Assembly: GCA_903907935.1 (NCBI GenBank)
Contig: CAIVQA010000016.1
Location: 1-46,363, forward strand
Direction: 5' to 3'
Length of the DNA stretch: 46,363 bases
From: an uncultured Francisellaceae bacterium
GTDB lineage: Bacteria > Pseudomonadota > Gammaproteobacteria > UBA6186 > Azoamicaceae
Every line of letters starts with the position of its first letter. Position 1 is the stretch's first letter. The translations under genes and the position numbers were made by a program. The notes under the pieces were generated by a model. The model did not search any database and was not told where the DNA came from. It saw nothing but the letters and a program-made list of their open reading frames with translations. This document shows positions 25,218 to 33,444 of the stretch, piece by piece.

Positions 25218-26093
25218 CTATATAATATTCATTAATTCTCTATGCCTAACTTGTACATTAGCTAAATTTAAATTTGCTATCTTTAATTGCTCAGCAACTT
25301 TTTCCGCTAAATATACCGATCTATGCCTACCACCAGTACAACCTAAAGCAACTGTAACATAACTACGATGATCTGCTTGAAAACACTCCAACCATTCACT
25401 TAAAAATGAAACCAAATTTTTGATCATTTGTTGTACTATAATACGTTCCTCTAAAAATTTTATTACATTTTGATCTAAACCAGTTAATGGCCGTAACTCT
25501 ATTTGCCAATATGGATTAGGTAAACATCTTAAATCAAATACAAAATCGGCATTAGGTGGTAAGCCATATTTAAAACCAAATGATTGTAATAATAAATGTA
25601 ATTGCCCTTTTTTTAAATATTGTGAAACCCGTTCTCTAATTAAATTATTTAATTCATGTTGTGATAAGTTAGTAGTATCCAAAGTAAAGTTGGCTAAATT
25701 AGCAATTGGCAACAACATATTTCGTTCTTTAACTATTGCTTCTCTTAAAGTATCTTGAACATCACCGCTAGTTAATGGATGTTTACGCCTAGTATCACTA
25801 AATCTTTGTAATAATGCATTATCACTAGCATCTAAATAAAATACTTCTATTTTTTTATAAGAAGCTTCTAATTTGATAATGGCATTTTTTAGATCAGCTA
25901 AATCTAATTGTAAATTCCTAGCATCTATACTTATAGCAGCTTTACTATGAACCTTACCTATGGTTTGCTCTAATAAAGGTAAAAAAGCAATAGGTAGATT
26001 ATCGATACAAAAAAAGCCTAAATCTTCCAAAGTATGCAAGACTACCGTTTTACCAGAACCAGAGCGCCCACTAACAATTATTAGCTGTTGCAT
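25218..26093 (-). CDS. rapZ: RapZ, nucleotide-binding RNA adaptor protein
   Basis: RapZ (YvcJ family) in enterobacteria directs RNase E to the GlmZ small RNA and controls amino-sugar synthesis. The 291-aa product has Walker A GRSGSGKT (9-16), the CIDNLPIAFLP and DARN motifs, and a C-terminal domain with the diagnostic GCTGGRHRSVYLAE. AAGG precedes the ATG. Whether this organism has glmYZ-type RNAs cannot be seen, so only the family is certain. Confidence 0.95.
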   Translation of the reverse strand: MQQLIIVSGRSGSGKTVVLHTLEDLGFFCIDNLPIAFLPLLEQTIGKVHSKAAISIDARNLQLDLADLKNAIIKLEASYKKIEVFYLDASDNALLQRFSDTRRKHPLTSGDVQDTLREAIVKERNMLLPIANLANFTLDTTNLSQHELNNLIRERVSQYLKKGQLHLLLQSFGFKYGLPPNADFVFDLRCLPNPYWQIELRPLTGLDQNVIKFLEERIIVQQMIKNLVSFLSEWLECFQADHRSYVTVALGCTGGRHRSVYLAEKVAEQLKIANLNLANVQVRHRELMNII

Positions 26094-26135
26094 AACCTTA
26101 AATAACCATAAAGTAATCTTAAATTAATCAGATTA

Positions 26136-26356
26136 TATACTGATCGCATATGAGTTTTGGTACTCTAAAAAAATAATTGACTCGCGCCATCCTGGCGCTT
26201 GCCCTCGGGCGCACTGCGTGCGTCAAAAATGTCTATTCTGAACATTTTTTGCGCTGAACTCGCCCTACGCTTAGCAACCCTAACAGCCAACAGCATGGGG
26301 CTCAAACACCGCTCATTATTTTTTTAGAGCACCAAAACTCATTAACTGAGAGTATA
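26136..26356. repeat. Palindromic element copy, long core type C
   Basis: The ends TATACTGATCGCATATGAG and (reverse complement) TATACTCTCAGTTAATGAG have arms TTTTGGT(A/G)CTCTAAAAAA. The 221-bp copy has an extra GC-rich insert with successive hairpins: GCGCCATCCTGGCGC (26184-26198), GCCCTCGGGC (26201-26210), GCACTGCGTGC (26211-26221) and an AAAATGT/ACATTTT stem. It fills most of the 319-bp gap between rapZ and the 96-aa gene, which otherwise holds no ORF. Confidence 0.92.
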
Positions 26357-26412
26357 TATTATGTACTTTTTACATAAAAATTACAGTTATATAGTTAATT
26401 TGTTTAACTAAA

Positions 26413-26703
26413 TTATGAAAATCTTTTTGGCATGGGTGGTATTGGTATCCTACCGCAAACTACGTTCCAATATGCCCAAGAACGTGGATCTATAACTCCT
26501 GACGGGGCATTTTCTAAAGCTTCAGTAAAATCTTCAATAGTTAAATATTTTTTAACTATTTTTAGATCCTCATGTACTCCATATGTCATTAAATATGCCA
26601 AAAAATGGGTTGGGTTAGATAAAGTTTCTTCTGGTGTTTTAAACCATACAACATGGGATGCAACTGTTAATAATTCTTCAGTAATTGGAAGCTTAATTGT
26701 CAT
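26413..26703 (-). CDS. Small conserved partner of an AbiEii-like nucleotidyltransferase
   Basis: The ATG at 26703 overlaps the AbiEii-like gene's stop (ATGA), giving 96 aa; the longer frame adds nine unlikely residues. Segments that look conserved are HVVWFKTPEETL, THFLAYLMTYG, EDFTEALENAPSGV and IDPRSWAYWNVVCGR. I recall similar small proteins next to nucleotidyltransferase-toxin genes, which fits a toxin-antitoxin or regulatory pair, but the family name and role are not certain. It is the last gene of a three-gene minus-strand group. Confidence 0.78.
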   Translation of the reverse strand: MTIKLPITEELLTVASHVVWFKTPEETLSNPTHFLAYLMTYGVHEDLKIVKKYLTIEDFTEALENAPSGVIDPRSWAYWNVVCGRIPIPPMPKRFS

Positions 26704-27371
26704 AAGTCTACCGTTCCTAAAGGAAAACATGTTAATTTAGGTATTAGTTCAACATTTACATTTTTTACAATTTGTAGAAACATTTGTTTTAATTCATTAG
26801 TTAAGATCTTTAACTCTGGTTCTTCAAAATAACACATAGCTTTTAACGTAATATAAGGATTAAATTCTTTGCCATATACCGCTACTGCACATGCTAAAAG
26901 TGTTTCTATTGATAATTTTCCTAAAGTTAATAATGCATGAATATCTAAATAATCTTTTGCTTCAGCACGTTTTTGAATAACAGCAGTTTTAGTTCCAGCT
27001 AAATCTTCTAAGCTAGCGATCTTTAAATTATTAGTTTCTACAATAGAAGGAGTATTAATTTGATAAATTTTTAATCCACCAAAAAATGAAACCAGTACAT
27101 TACCTTCTCTTTCTATCAAACAAGTTAATGTATTTCCTGATTGTTGCAATATTTTAGCATTTTTTAAATAAGGTATTTCTTTATACAATAATTCTGGATC
27201 AAAAGATTTAGGAGAAAAAAAATCAAAATCAATAGATTCTCTATGACCTAACCTTAATGCTAAAGCAGTACCGCCATACAGTATAAACTCTCTAGGGGTA
27301 GCAATTAATTCGTTCCAAAGTAATAATTGTGATTTTGGTAATATTGTTAGCTTTGGTTGTATAATAGACAT
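26700..27371 (-). CDS. AbiEii/AbiGii-type nucleotidyltransferase (MNT fold)
   Basis: The 223-aa protein has the hallmark LYGGTALALRLGHRESIDFDFFS: GG at 33-34 and the metal-binding D48/D50. The downstream KRAEAKDYLDI motif (K134, R135, K139, D140, D143) is typical of AbiEii toxins, which transfer nucleotides (often to tRNA) to block growth during phage infection. The usual AbiEi antitoxin does not precede it; instead a 96-aa gene follows with a 4-bp overlap and an Rpn-like gene lies 9 bp upstream. All key residues appear intact. Confidence 0.88.
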   Translation of the reverse strand: MSIIQPKLTILPKSQLLLWNELIATPREFILYGGTALALRLGHRESIDFDFFSPKSFDPELLYKEIPYLKNAKILQQSGNTLTCLIEREGNVLVSFFGGLKIYQINTPSIVETNNLKIASLEDLAGTKTAVIQKRAEAKDYLDIHALLTLGKLSIETLLACAVAVYGKEFNPYITLKAMCYFEEPELKILTNELKQMFLQIVKNVNVELIPKLTCFPLGTVDL

Positions 27372-27380
27372 ATAACTCGA

Positions 27381-28316
27381 TTAAGCTTCAAAGACTTCGT
27401 CTAGAGAAGAACTTTCTAGCACACGCTCAGCTAATTTTAATAAATCCTCAGCACTAGCTTGATCAATTTTTTGCAAATACACTTCTGGAATATTTTTAAA
27501 CCTACATTGTAATATGCGTAACAATAAAGCACTCTCACCCTGTTGGATCCCTTGTTGTAGCCCTTTTTCTATACCAATACGTTCAGCGGTTGTAATATAA
27601 GGCATATGTAGCTCCTCTTCTATTTTTTGAACCTCTTGATTATATTTTAATTCAAATAGCCTAGGAAGTACTATAACCCAGTCTATAAATTTGTATAGCA
27701 TTATAATATCATCTTTGAGCCACTTCTTGGTATATAGATGACGTGTTAATGTGATTTTACTAATTAATCTTTTTTCTTGATCTTGTTTTTCCAATACCGC
27801 CAACTGAGCAAGTATAACTTGTGCAAAAGGATTGCTCGATGCTTCTAGTTCTTTAGTTTTAGATTTATAATCAGTTAACTTGATAATTGGAAATTGTACT
27901 TCTAATCTTGAACCCCAAAATTCTTCTTTATAACTTCCTGGTCGCCAACTTTCTATCGCATCAATTAAAACAGCTAAACTCGCAATAGGTTTTTTATATA
28001 AATCTCTAATACGATAACGATACAACAGCATTCGTTCTGCAAAACGTACATCATAATTCGATTGAATTTCGATATGAACTAATATAAATGTAGCCTGTCC
28101 ATTTTTAAGATAGACTTCAATTAACTTATCTGCTTCCCTGTTGCCAATAGGCGCATCACGACTAATTTTATTAAGTTCTTTATCAAGTGTTTTATAGCCT
28201 TTAGTCCAATCAATTTCTTTATAATACTCATTCCAACAATATTCCATAAACTGTTTAAAATAGATATCTAAAATTTCCTTCCACGGAGAATCAAATTCTG
28301 ATTTTAGTTGAGACAT
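27381..28316 (-). CDS. Rpn/PD-(D/E)XK nuclease-like protein with DUF4351-type tail
   Basis: The 311-aa product carries the PD-(D/E)XK pattern of the Rpn/YhgA transposase-like family: D63 in EADKLIEVYL and E83-x-Q85 in VHIEIQS, then RMLLYRYRI and AVLIDA. The C-terminal GLQQGIQQGESALLLRILQCRF segment is the DUF4351-like helical tail common in these proteins. Rpn proteins are recombination-promoting DNases, and several are linked to phage defence. AAGGAA precedes the ATG. It probably heads an operon with the AbiEii-like pair. Confidence 0.9.
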   Translation of the reverse strand: MSQLKSEFDSPWKEILDIYFKQFMEYCWNEYYKEIDWTKGYKTLDKELNKISRDAPIGNREADKLIEVYLKNGQATFILVHIEIQSNYDVRFAERMLLYRYRIRDLYKKPIASLAVLIDAIESWRPGSYKEEFWGSRLEVQFPIIKLTDYKSKTKELEASSNPFAQVILAQLAVLEKQDQEKRLISKITLTRHLYTKKWLKDDIIMLYKFIDWVIVLPRLFELKYNQEVQKIEEELHMPYITTAERIGIEKGLQQGIQQGESALLLRILQCRFKNIPEVYLQKIDQASAEDLLKLAERVLESSSLDEVFEA

Positions 28317-28397
28317 TTTCTGTTCCTTTTAGATTTACAATATCGTACTGATTTACAAATCTAAAATAACTAACAAAATATTGATTTTTATAAAGGT

Positions 28398-29021
28398 TTA
28401 TTTAATAAATTCACATAAATCTTTAATAGCACATTCGTTACATTTTGGCTGACGAGCTACACAAACATACCTACCATGCAAAATCAACCAATGATGCGCA
28501 TTAATTATAAATTTTTTAGGTATTATTTTTAAAAGTTGTAACTCTGTAGCTAACGGTGTTTTGGCTGTTACCAATCCAATTCTATTAGTAACTCGAAAAA
28601 TATGGCGATCTACTGCAATAGTAGGTTGTTTAAACGCGGTATTTAATATTACATTAGCAGTTTTTCTACCAACTCCTGGCAAGCTTTCTAATTCTTCTCT
28701 AGTTGTAGGAATTTGTGATTCAAATTGTATTATTAAAATTTTACAAATCTTAATAATATTAGCAGCTTTAACTCTAAATAATCCTATAGATTTAATTTGT
28801 TTTTGTAAGTTTTTTTCCCCAAATTCTACCATTTGTTCTGGAGTTTGAGCTATTTTAAATAATTGCTCAGTTATTTTGTTAACCATAATATCAGTAGCCT
28901 GAGCAGACAATACTACAGCAATTAATAACTCAAAATTATTTTTGTAATGCAGTTCTGTAGTAGGATTTGGTTGTAATTTTTCGAATCTTTTAAAAATTTC
29001 TAATACTATTTTATGATTCAT
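28398..29021 (-). CDS. nth: Endonuclease III, base-excision DNA glycosylase/AP lyase
   Basis: Nth removes oxidised pyrimidines. The 207-aa protein has the helix-hairpin-helix LESLPGVGRKTANVIL containing the catalytic Lys, the catalytic Asp in VDRHIFRVTNR, and the C-terminal [4Fe-4S] cysteines CVARQPKCNECAIKDLC. The palindromic element at 29025-29244 begins 3 bp before its ATG, so the ribosome-binding region lies inside the repeat and no Shine-Dalgarno is visible. Confidence 0.97.
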   Translation of the reverse strand: MNHKIVLEIFKRFEKLQPNPTTELHYKNNFELLIAVVLSAQATDIMVNKITEQLFKIAQTPEQMVEFGEKNLQKQIKSIGLFRVKAANIIKICKILIIQFESQIPTTREELESLPGVGRKTANVILNTAFKQPTIAVDRHIFRVTNRIGLVTAKTPLATELQLLKIIPKKFIINAHHWLILHGRYVCVARQPKCNECAIKDLCEFIK

Positions 29022-29024
29022 GAA

Positions 29025-29244
29025 TATACTGATCGCACATAGGTTTTCGGTACTCTAAAAAAATAATTGACTCGCACCATCCTGGCGCTTGCCCTTCGGG
29101 CGCGCTGCGCGCGTCAAAAATGTCTGTCCTGACATTTTTGCGCTGAACTCGCCCTACGCTCAACAATGTTAACAGCAACAGCATGGGGCTCAAACAACGC
29201 TCATTATTTTTTTAGAGCACCGAAAACCCATTAGTCGAGAGTAC
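29025..29244. repeat. Palindromic element copy, long core type C
   Basis: The ends are TATACTGATCGCACATAGG and (reverse complement) GTACTCTCGACTAATGGG, with arms TTTTCGGT(A/G)CTCTAAAAAA. The GC-rich insert has hairpins GCCCTTCGGGC (29091-29101), GCGCTGCGCGC (29102-29112) and the perfect CAAAAATGTC/GACATTTTTG (29115-29140). It overlaps the end of the ferredoxin gene and abuts nth. Confidence 0.92.
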
Positions 29245-29590
29245 AAATTATGTTTTTAGCAGATAAAATCTCTTCTAACTCTTTTTGTATAACTTCTTTG
29301 GTAGAGAATTTAGCAACTTCTTGTGATTTAATTCTAGCTATTTTTAAAACACGCCGCTCTTTGGCCTTAATAATCATCTGTTTTCTATCAATTAATTTGT
29401 CTGTTTTTAATGGCACAATCTCGATACAATCAACTGGACAAGGACTAACACATAATTTACAGCCTATACAAGCTTCAGTTAGCACCGTATGTTTTTGGCC
29501 TATGTCTCCTATAATCGCATCAAATGGGCATACCTCTAAACACAAACCACATTTTACGCATGCTGCCTGATTAATAATTGCAGTTAACAT
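29231..29590 (-). CDS. Reduced RnfB-like 2[4Fe-4S] ferredoxin
   Basis: The 119-aa protein has two [4Fe-4S] motifs, [16 protein letters not shown] and [16 protein letters not shown], in the spacing of the ferredoxin domain of RnfB. The N-terminal membrane helix and the extra CGYPGCRPYAEA-type cluster domain of full RnfB are absent. After the ferredoxin domain there is a basic helical tail ([17 protein letters not shown]). In many gammaproteobacteria nth is the last gene of the rnf operon, so the position beside nth suggests it is a remnant or specialised survivor of that operon. The last residues and TAA stop come from the palindromic element. Confidence 0.88.
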   Translation of the reverse strand: MLTAIINQAACVKCGLCLEVCPFDAIIGDIGQKHTVLTEACIGCKLCVSPCPVDCIEIVPLKTDKLIDRKQMIIKAKERRVLKIARIKSQEVAKFSTKEVIQKELEEILSAKNIICTLD

Positions 29591-29592
29591 AA

Positions 29593-29740
29593 TATACTCT
29601 CAGCTAATGAGTTTTCGGTGCTCTAAAAAACAAGTCGTGAAACTCGCCTTTCGCAAAATAAGGAACAACTAGAGTCCAAGGAGGCTCAAACAACACTCCT
29701 TGTTTTTTAGAGCACCGAAAACTCATTAGCTGAGAGTATA
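29593..29740. repeat. Palindromic element copy, core type A, perfect 42-bp arms
   Basis: This is the best-preserved copy. The first 42 bases (TATACTCTCAGCTAATGAGT..) are the exact reverse complement of the last 42. Core: TCGTGAAACTCGCC .. GGAGGCTCAAACAACACTCC. Both ends are of the CTAATGAG type. It fills the gap between metG and the ferredoxin gene. Confidence 0.95.
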
Positions 29741-29745
29741 AATAA

Positions 29746-31779
29746 CTATTTAACACGCATTCCTGGCTTCGCACCTACATGCGGCTCTAAGATCCACAAT
29801 TTACCGTCATTATTATCAGAACTAGCCGCCAACACCATACCCTGAGATAATCCAAAGCGCATTTTACGTTCTTTTAAATTGGCTACTACCACAGTACATT
29901 TACCAATTAAATCTTCAGGTTTATAAGCAGATTTAATACCGGCAAATACTTCTCTTGTACCTAATTCCCCAACATCTAAGGTTAGTTTTAATAATTTTTC
30001 AGCTTCCGGGACATTTTCAGCATTAATTATTTTAGCAATACGTAAATCTACTTTAGAAAAATCTTCGATATTAATTTGTGACGTAGTCGCAGAAGCTACA
30101 ACAGGAGATCCAGTTATCGCTGACTGTTCTTGGGGATTATTAAAAATTTTCTCTACTTGTTCCATATCAATCCTATTCATTAATGGTTTAAATTCAGAAA
30201 TAATGTGATTAAGTAATGGTTGATCAACATTATTAACAGTTAATTCGATTTTTAAAAATTCCTCAACTAAAATAGCAGTTTCTGGTAATACTGGTTTTAA
30301 ACAAAACATTAAAATTTTAAATAAATTAATACCAGTAGTACATATTTGATGAACCAAAGACAAATTAGCTTGATCTTTAATTAAAACCCATGGTTTTTGG
30401 CTATCGATATAGCGATTTGCAATATCTGCTAACTCCATAATTTCTCTAATAGCTTTATTATAATGGAGATCCGTAAACAGTTGTATTATAGAAGTTTTTT
30501 GTTCGACAAATTGTTGATAAATATTAGCTTCATGCAAATTATTGGCTAATTTATTAGCAAAATTATTATTAATAAACTTAGCGCATCTACTGGCAATATT
30601 TACAAATTTGCCAACCAAATCAGAATTTATTCTAGCTACTAAATCGGCAAAATTAAGATCTAAATCATCTACACCATCAGATAATTTAGCAGCAAAATAA
30701 TAGCGTAAATATTCGGTAGATAATTGCTCAGAATATTGTTTTGCGGTAATAAAAGTACCACGAGATTTAGACATTTTTTCGCCATTTATGGTTAAAAATC
30801 CATGTGTAAAAATTTTAGTAGGGGTACGATATTTAGCACCATGCAACATCGCTGGCCAAAATAAAGCATGAAAATATATTATGTCTTTACCAATAAAATG
30901 ATATAGCTCACTATTAGTTGTTTGTTCTGTAGCAAAAAAATCAGAAAATTTAATTTTATTGTTATTTTTAGCACAAAAATTTTTAAAAATAGATAAGTAA
31001 CCGATAGGCGCATCTAACCAAACATAAAAATATTGATCAAGAGTTCCAGGAATTAAAAAACCAAAATACGGCGCATCCCTAGAAATATCCCAAGACTTTA
31101 GGCTATCTTTTTCTTTTAACCACTCGTTTAATTTATGTAAAATAGCAGATTGAACTGTATTTTGAGCAACCCAATTTTTTAAAAATTCCCAATAATTAGC
31201 TAATTTAAAAAAATAATGCTGAGATTTTTTACTAATTGGGGCTAAATTAGATAAGACTGAAATTGGATTTTTAAGTTCACAGGTACCATAATGAGATCCA
31301 CAAACTTCGCAACTATCGCCATATTGATCTAAAGCATTACATTTTGGGCATTGCCCTTTAACATAACGATCCGGCAAAAAAATATTCTCTACGGTATCGT
31401 AAAACTGCTCTATCTCTTTAACTTCGATATCACCATTTTTTAATAACTTATTATAAATTTCAGTAACTATCTCCTTGTTTTCTGAAGAATGCGTAGTATA
31501 AAAATTATCAAACCCTATACTAAAATCTTTTAGATCAGATTGATGTCGTAGATAATATTTGGCTACTAATTCTTCTGGGGTTACCCCTTGCTGTTTAGCT
31601 TTTAACATTATTGGGGTACCATGAGCATCGTCCCCACAAATAAACCAACATTGATTCCCCAATAATTTTTGCCACCTAACCCAAATATCTGCTTGAATTT
31701 TTTCTAAAATATGGCCTAAATGTAGATCCCCATTAGCATAGTCTAAAGCTGCTGTTACTAAAATTTTTCTGTTATTCAT
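29746..31779 (-). CDS. metG: Methionyl-tRNA synthetase
   Basis: Started at ATG 31779 the protein has 677 aa; nine upstream codons are unlikely. The class I signature is DLHLGHI (about 18-24), and the zinc knuckle CPKCN..CEVC lies near 145-160. KMSKS is present as GEKMSKSRGTF. A C-terminal EMAPII-like tRNA-binding domain begins at about 575 (IEDFSKVDLRIAKI .. NLKERKMRFGLSQGM). The normally conserved ALPYANG is ALDYANG here, a Pro-to-Asp change beside the active site. A palindromic element starts 13 bp before the ATG. Confidence 0.97.
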   Translation of the reverse strand: MNNRKILVTAALDYANGDLHLGHILEKIQADIWVRWQKLLGNQCWFICGDDAHGTPIMLKAKQQGVTPEELVAKYYLRHQSDLKDFSIGFDNFYTTHSSENKEIVTEIYNKLLKNGDIEVKEIEQFYDTVENIFLPDRYVKGQCPKCNALDQYGDSCEVCGSHYGTCELKNPISVLSNLAPISKKSQHYFFKLANYWEFLKNWVAQNTVQSAILHKLNEWLKEKDSLKSWDISRDAPYFGFLIPGTLDQYFYVWLDAPIGYLSIFKNFCAKNNNKIKFSDFFATEQTTNSELYHFIGKDIIYFHALFWPAMLHGAKYRTPTKIFTHGFLTINGEKMSKSRGTFITAKQYSEQLSTEYLRYYFAAKLSDGVDDLDLNFADLVARINSDLVGKFVNIASRCAKFINNNFANKLANNLHEANIYQQFVEQKTSIIQLFTDLHYNKAIREIMELADIANRYIDSQKPWVLIKDQANLSLVHQICTTGINLFKILMFCLKPVLPETAILVEEFLKIELTVNNVDQPLLNHIISEFKPLMNRIDMEQVEKIFNNPQEQSAITGSPVVASATTSQINIEDFSKVDLRIAKIINAENVPEAEKLLKLTLDVGELGTREVFAGIKSAYKPEDLIGKCTVVVANLKERKMRFGLSQGMVLAASSDNNDGKLWILEPHVGAKPGMRVK

Positions 31780-31792
31780 ATAATTTTCAATA

Positions 31793-31942
31793 TATATTAA
31801 TTGCACATGAGTTTTAAGTACTCTAAAAAAAATAATGAGCGGTGTTTGAGCCCCCCACTGCTGCTGTTAGCACTGCTGAGCGCAGGGCGAGTTCAGCGAA
31901 TTATTTTTTTAGAGTACTTAAAACTCATTAATCGAGAGTATA
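31793..31942. repeat. Palindromic element copy, core type B
   Basis: The arms GAGTTTTAAGTACTCTAAAA match each other exactly but differ from type A copies at the AAGTA position. The ends are one of each type (..GCACATGAG left, ..GATTAATGAG right). Core: AATAATGAGCGGTGTTTGAG .. GCAGGGCGAGTTCAGCGAAT. It occupies most of the 195-bp divergent gap between metG and tldD. Confidence 0.93.
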
Positions 31943-31974
31943 AATATTATAAAAAATAATATATTATCTTGTTA

Positions 31975-33444
31975 ATGTTAGAAAAACAAACCCCAAGCGA
32001 ACTACTTAAAAACTTTTTTTTGGATAACTCTGGATTAGCTATTTATGATCTAGAAAAAGTACTTTCTAGTACCATAAGTAACTCTATAGATTATGCTGAC
32101 TTGTATTTCCAAGCAACAACCTCTGAAAATTGGTACCTAGAAGATGGCATTGTAAAATCTGGTAGTAGCAGCTCTTGTAAAGGATTTGGGATCCGCGCAA
32201 CTGCAAACGACAAAACTGGGCTGGCGTTTTCTGAAAATATTACTCTAGGCTCTTTAAAAGAAGCGGCTAAAGCTGCCAAAGGTATTGCCATAGATAATAA
32301 AAATCAATCAATTAACATAAAATATAGCCATAAAAATTATAACCAAGACTTATACCAAAAAAATAATCCATTGTTATCAATTGCTGATCAAGAAAAAATT
32401 GTGCTATTACAAACAATAAATGAGTTGGCTAGAAAACAAGATCCTAAAATATCTCAAGTAATAGCATCTCTTTTTGGTAGCTACGAAATCGTAGTTATTA
32501 TAACTAGCGATGGAACCATTACTGCAGACATTAGACCATTAATTAGATTAAATTTAAAAGTAATAGCAGAACAAACTAACAATCTTAGAGCACAAGGAAT
32601 TACCGGTGGTGGTGGGCGCTTTGCCAACTACTCCATTTTTACCGAAAACAACTTCGCCTTAACTAATTCTTATATAGAAAAAGCAGTTAACTTAGCATTA
32701 ACTAACCTAGAAGCTAACGACGCTCCAGCGGGAGCTATGCCAGTAGTTTTAGGCCCAGGTTGGCCAGGAATATTATTACATGAAGCAATTGGGCATGGGT
32801 TAGAAGGTGATGCGATTAGAAAAGGCTCTTCAGTTTTTGCTGGAAAACTAGGAACCAAAATAGCAAGTGAATTATGCACTATCGTAGATGATGGATGTAT
32901 AGTAAATGGACGTGGTTCTTTAAATGTAGATGATGAAGGCACCAAAACTCAAACTACTACTTTAATAGAAAAAGGGATCTTAAAAAATTACTTGCAAGAT
33001 AAGACTAATGCTAAACTGATGCAACAACAATCTACTGGTAACAGTAGAAGACAATCTTATGCTCATCTACCTATTCCTAGAATGACCAATACTTATATGC
33101 TAGCGGGAAACAGTGATCCTAAAGACATTATAAAAAAGGTTTCTAATGGGATTTATGCAGCCAATTTTGCTGGCGGACAAGTAGATATTACTTCTGGTAA
33201 ATTTGTATTCGAAGCTAGTGAGGCTTATTTAATCAAAAATGGTAAAATAACGGATCCAGTTAAAGGGGCAACTTTAATTGGTAGTGGCCCAGAAGTACTC
33301 CAAAAAGTTACTATGGTCGGGAACGATCTACAATTGGATCCTGGTATTGGAACTTGCGGAAAAGATGGTCAAAGTGTTCCAGTTGGTGTTGGACAACCAA
33401 CGCTTTTAATTAGTGAATTAACTGTTGGTGGAACAAAATGTTAA
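31975..33444 (+). CDS. tldD: TldD, metalloprotease subunit
   Basis: TldD and PmbA (TldE) form a heterodimeric zinc protease that degrades unfolded peptides and matures some peptide antibiotics. The 489-aa product has the HExxxH zinc motif (HEAIGHGLEGD, His269/Glu270/His274) and the C-terminal Gly-rich GTCGKDGQSVPVGVGQP with the conserved Cys. I prefer ATG 31975; an in-frame TTG two codons upstream is possible. It overlaps pmbA by 7 bp. Confidence 0.96.
   Translation: MLEKQTPSELLKNFFLDNSGLAIYDLEKVLSSTISNSIDYADLYFQATTSENWYLEDGIVKSGSSSSCKGFGIRATANDKTGLAFSENITLGSLKEAAKAAKGIAIDNKNQSINIKYSHKNYNQDLYQKNNPLLSIADQEKIVLLQTINELARKQDPKISQVIASLFGSYEIVVIITSDGTITADIRPLIRLNLKVIAEQTNNLRAQGITGGGGRFANYSIFTENNFALTNSYIEKAVNLALTNLEANDAPAGAMPVVLGPGWPGILLHEAIGHGLEGDAIRKGSSVFAGKLGTKIASELCTIVDDGCIVNGRGSLNVDDEGTKTQTTTLIEKGILKNYLQDKTNAKLMQQQSTGNSRRQSYAHLPIPRMTNTYMLAGNSDPKDIIKKVSNGIYAANFAGGQVDITSGKFVFEASEAYLIKNGKITDPVKGATLIGSGPEVLQKVTMVGNDLQLDPGIGTCGKDGQSVPVGVGQPTLLISELTVGGTKC

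Noticed and set aside
29011..29193. 60-aa minus-strand ORF upstream of nth
   Set aside because: It is translated from the palindromic element itself and has no family features; similar frames arise wherever the long copy occurs.
26136..31942. CRISPR array suggested by regularly recurring repeats
   Set aside because: The repeats are widely spaced, palindromic, intergenic and have no spacers or cas genes.
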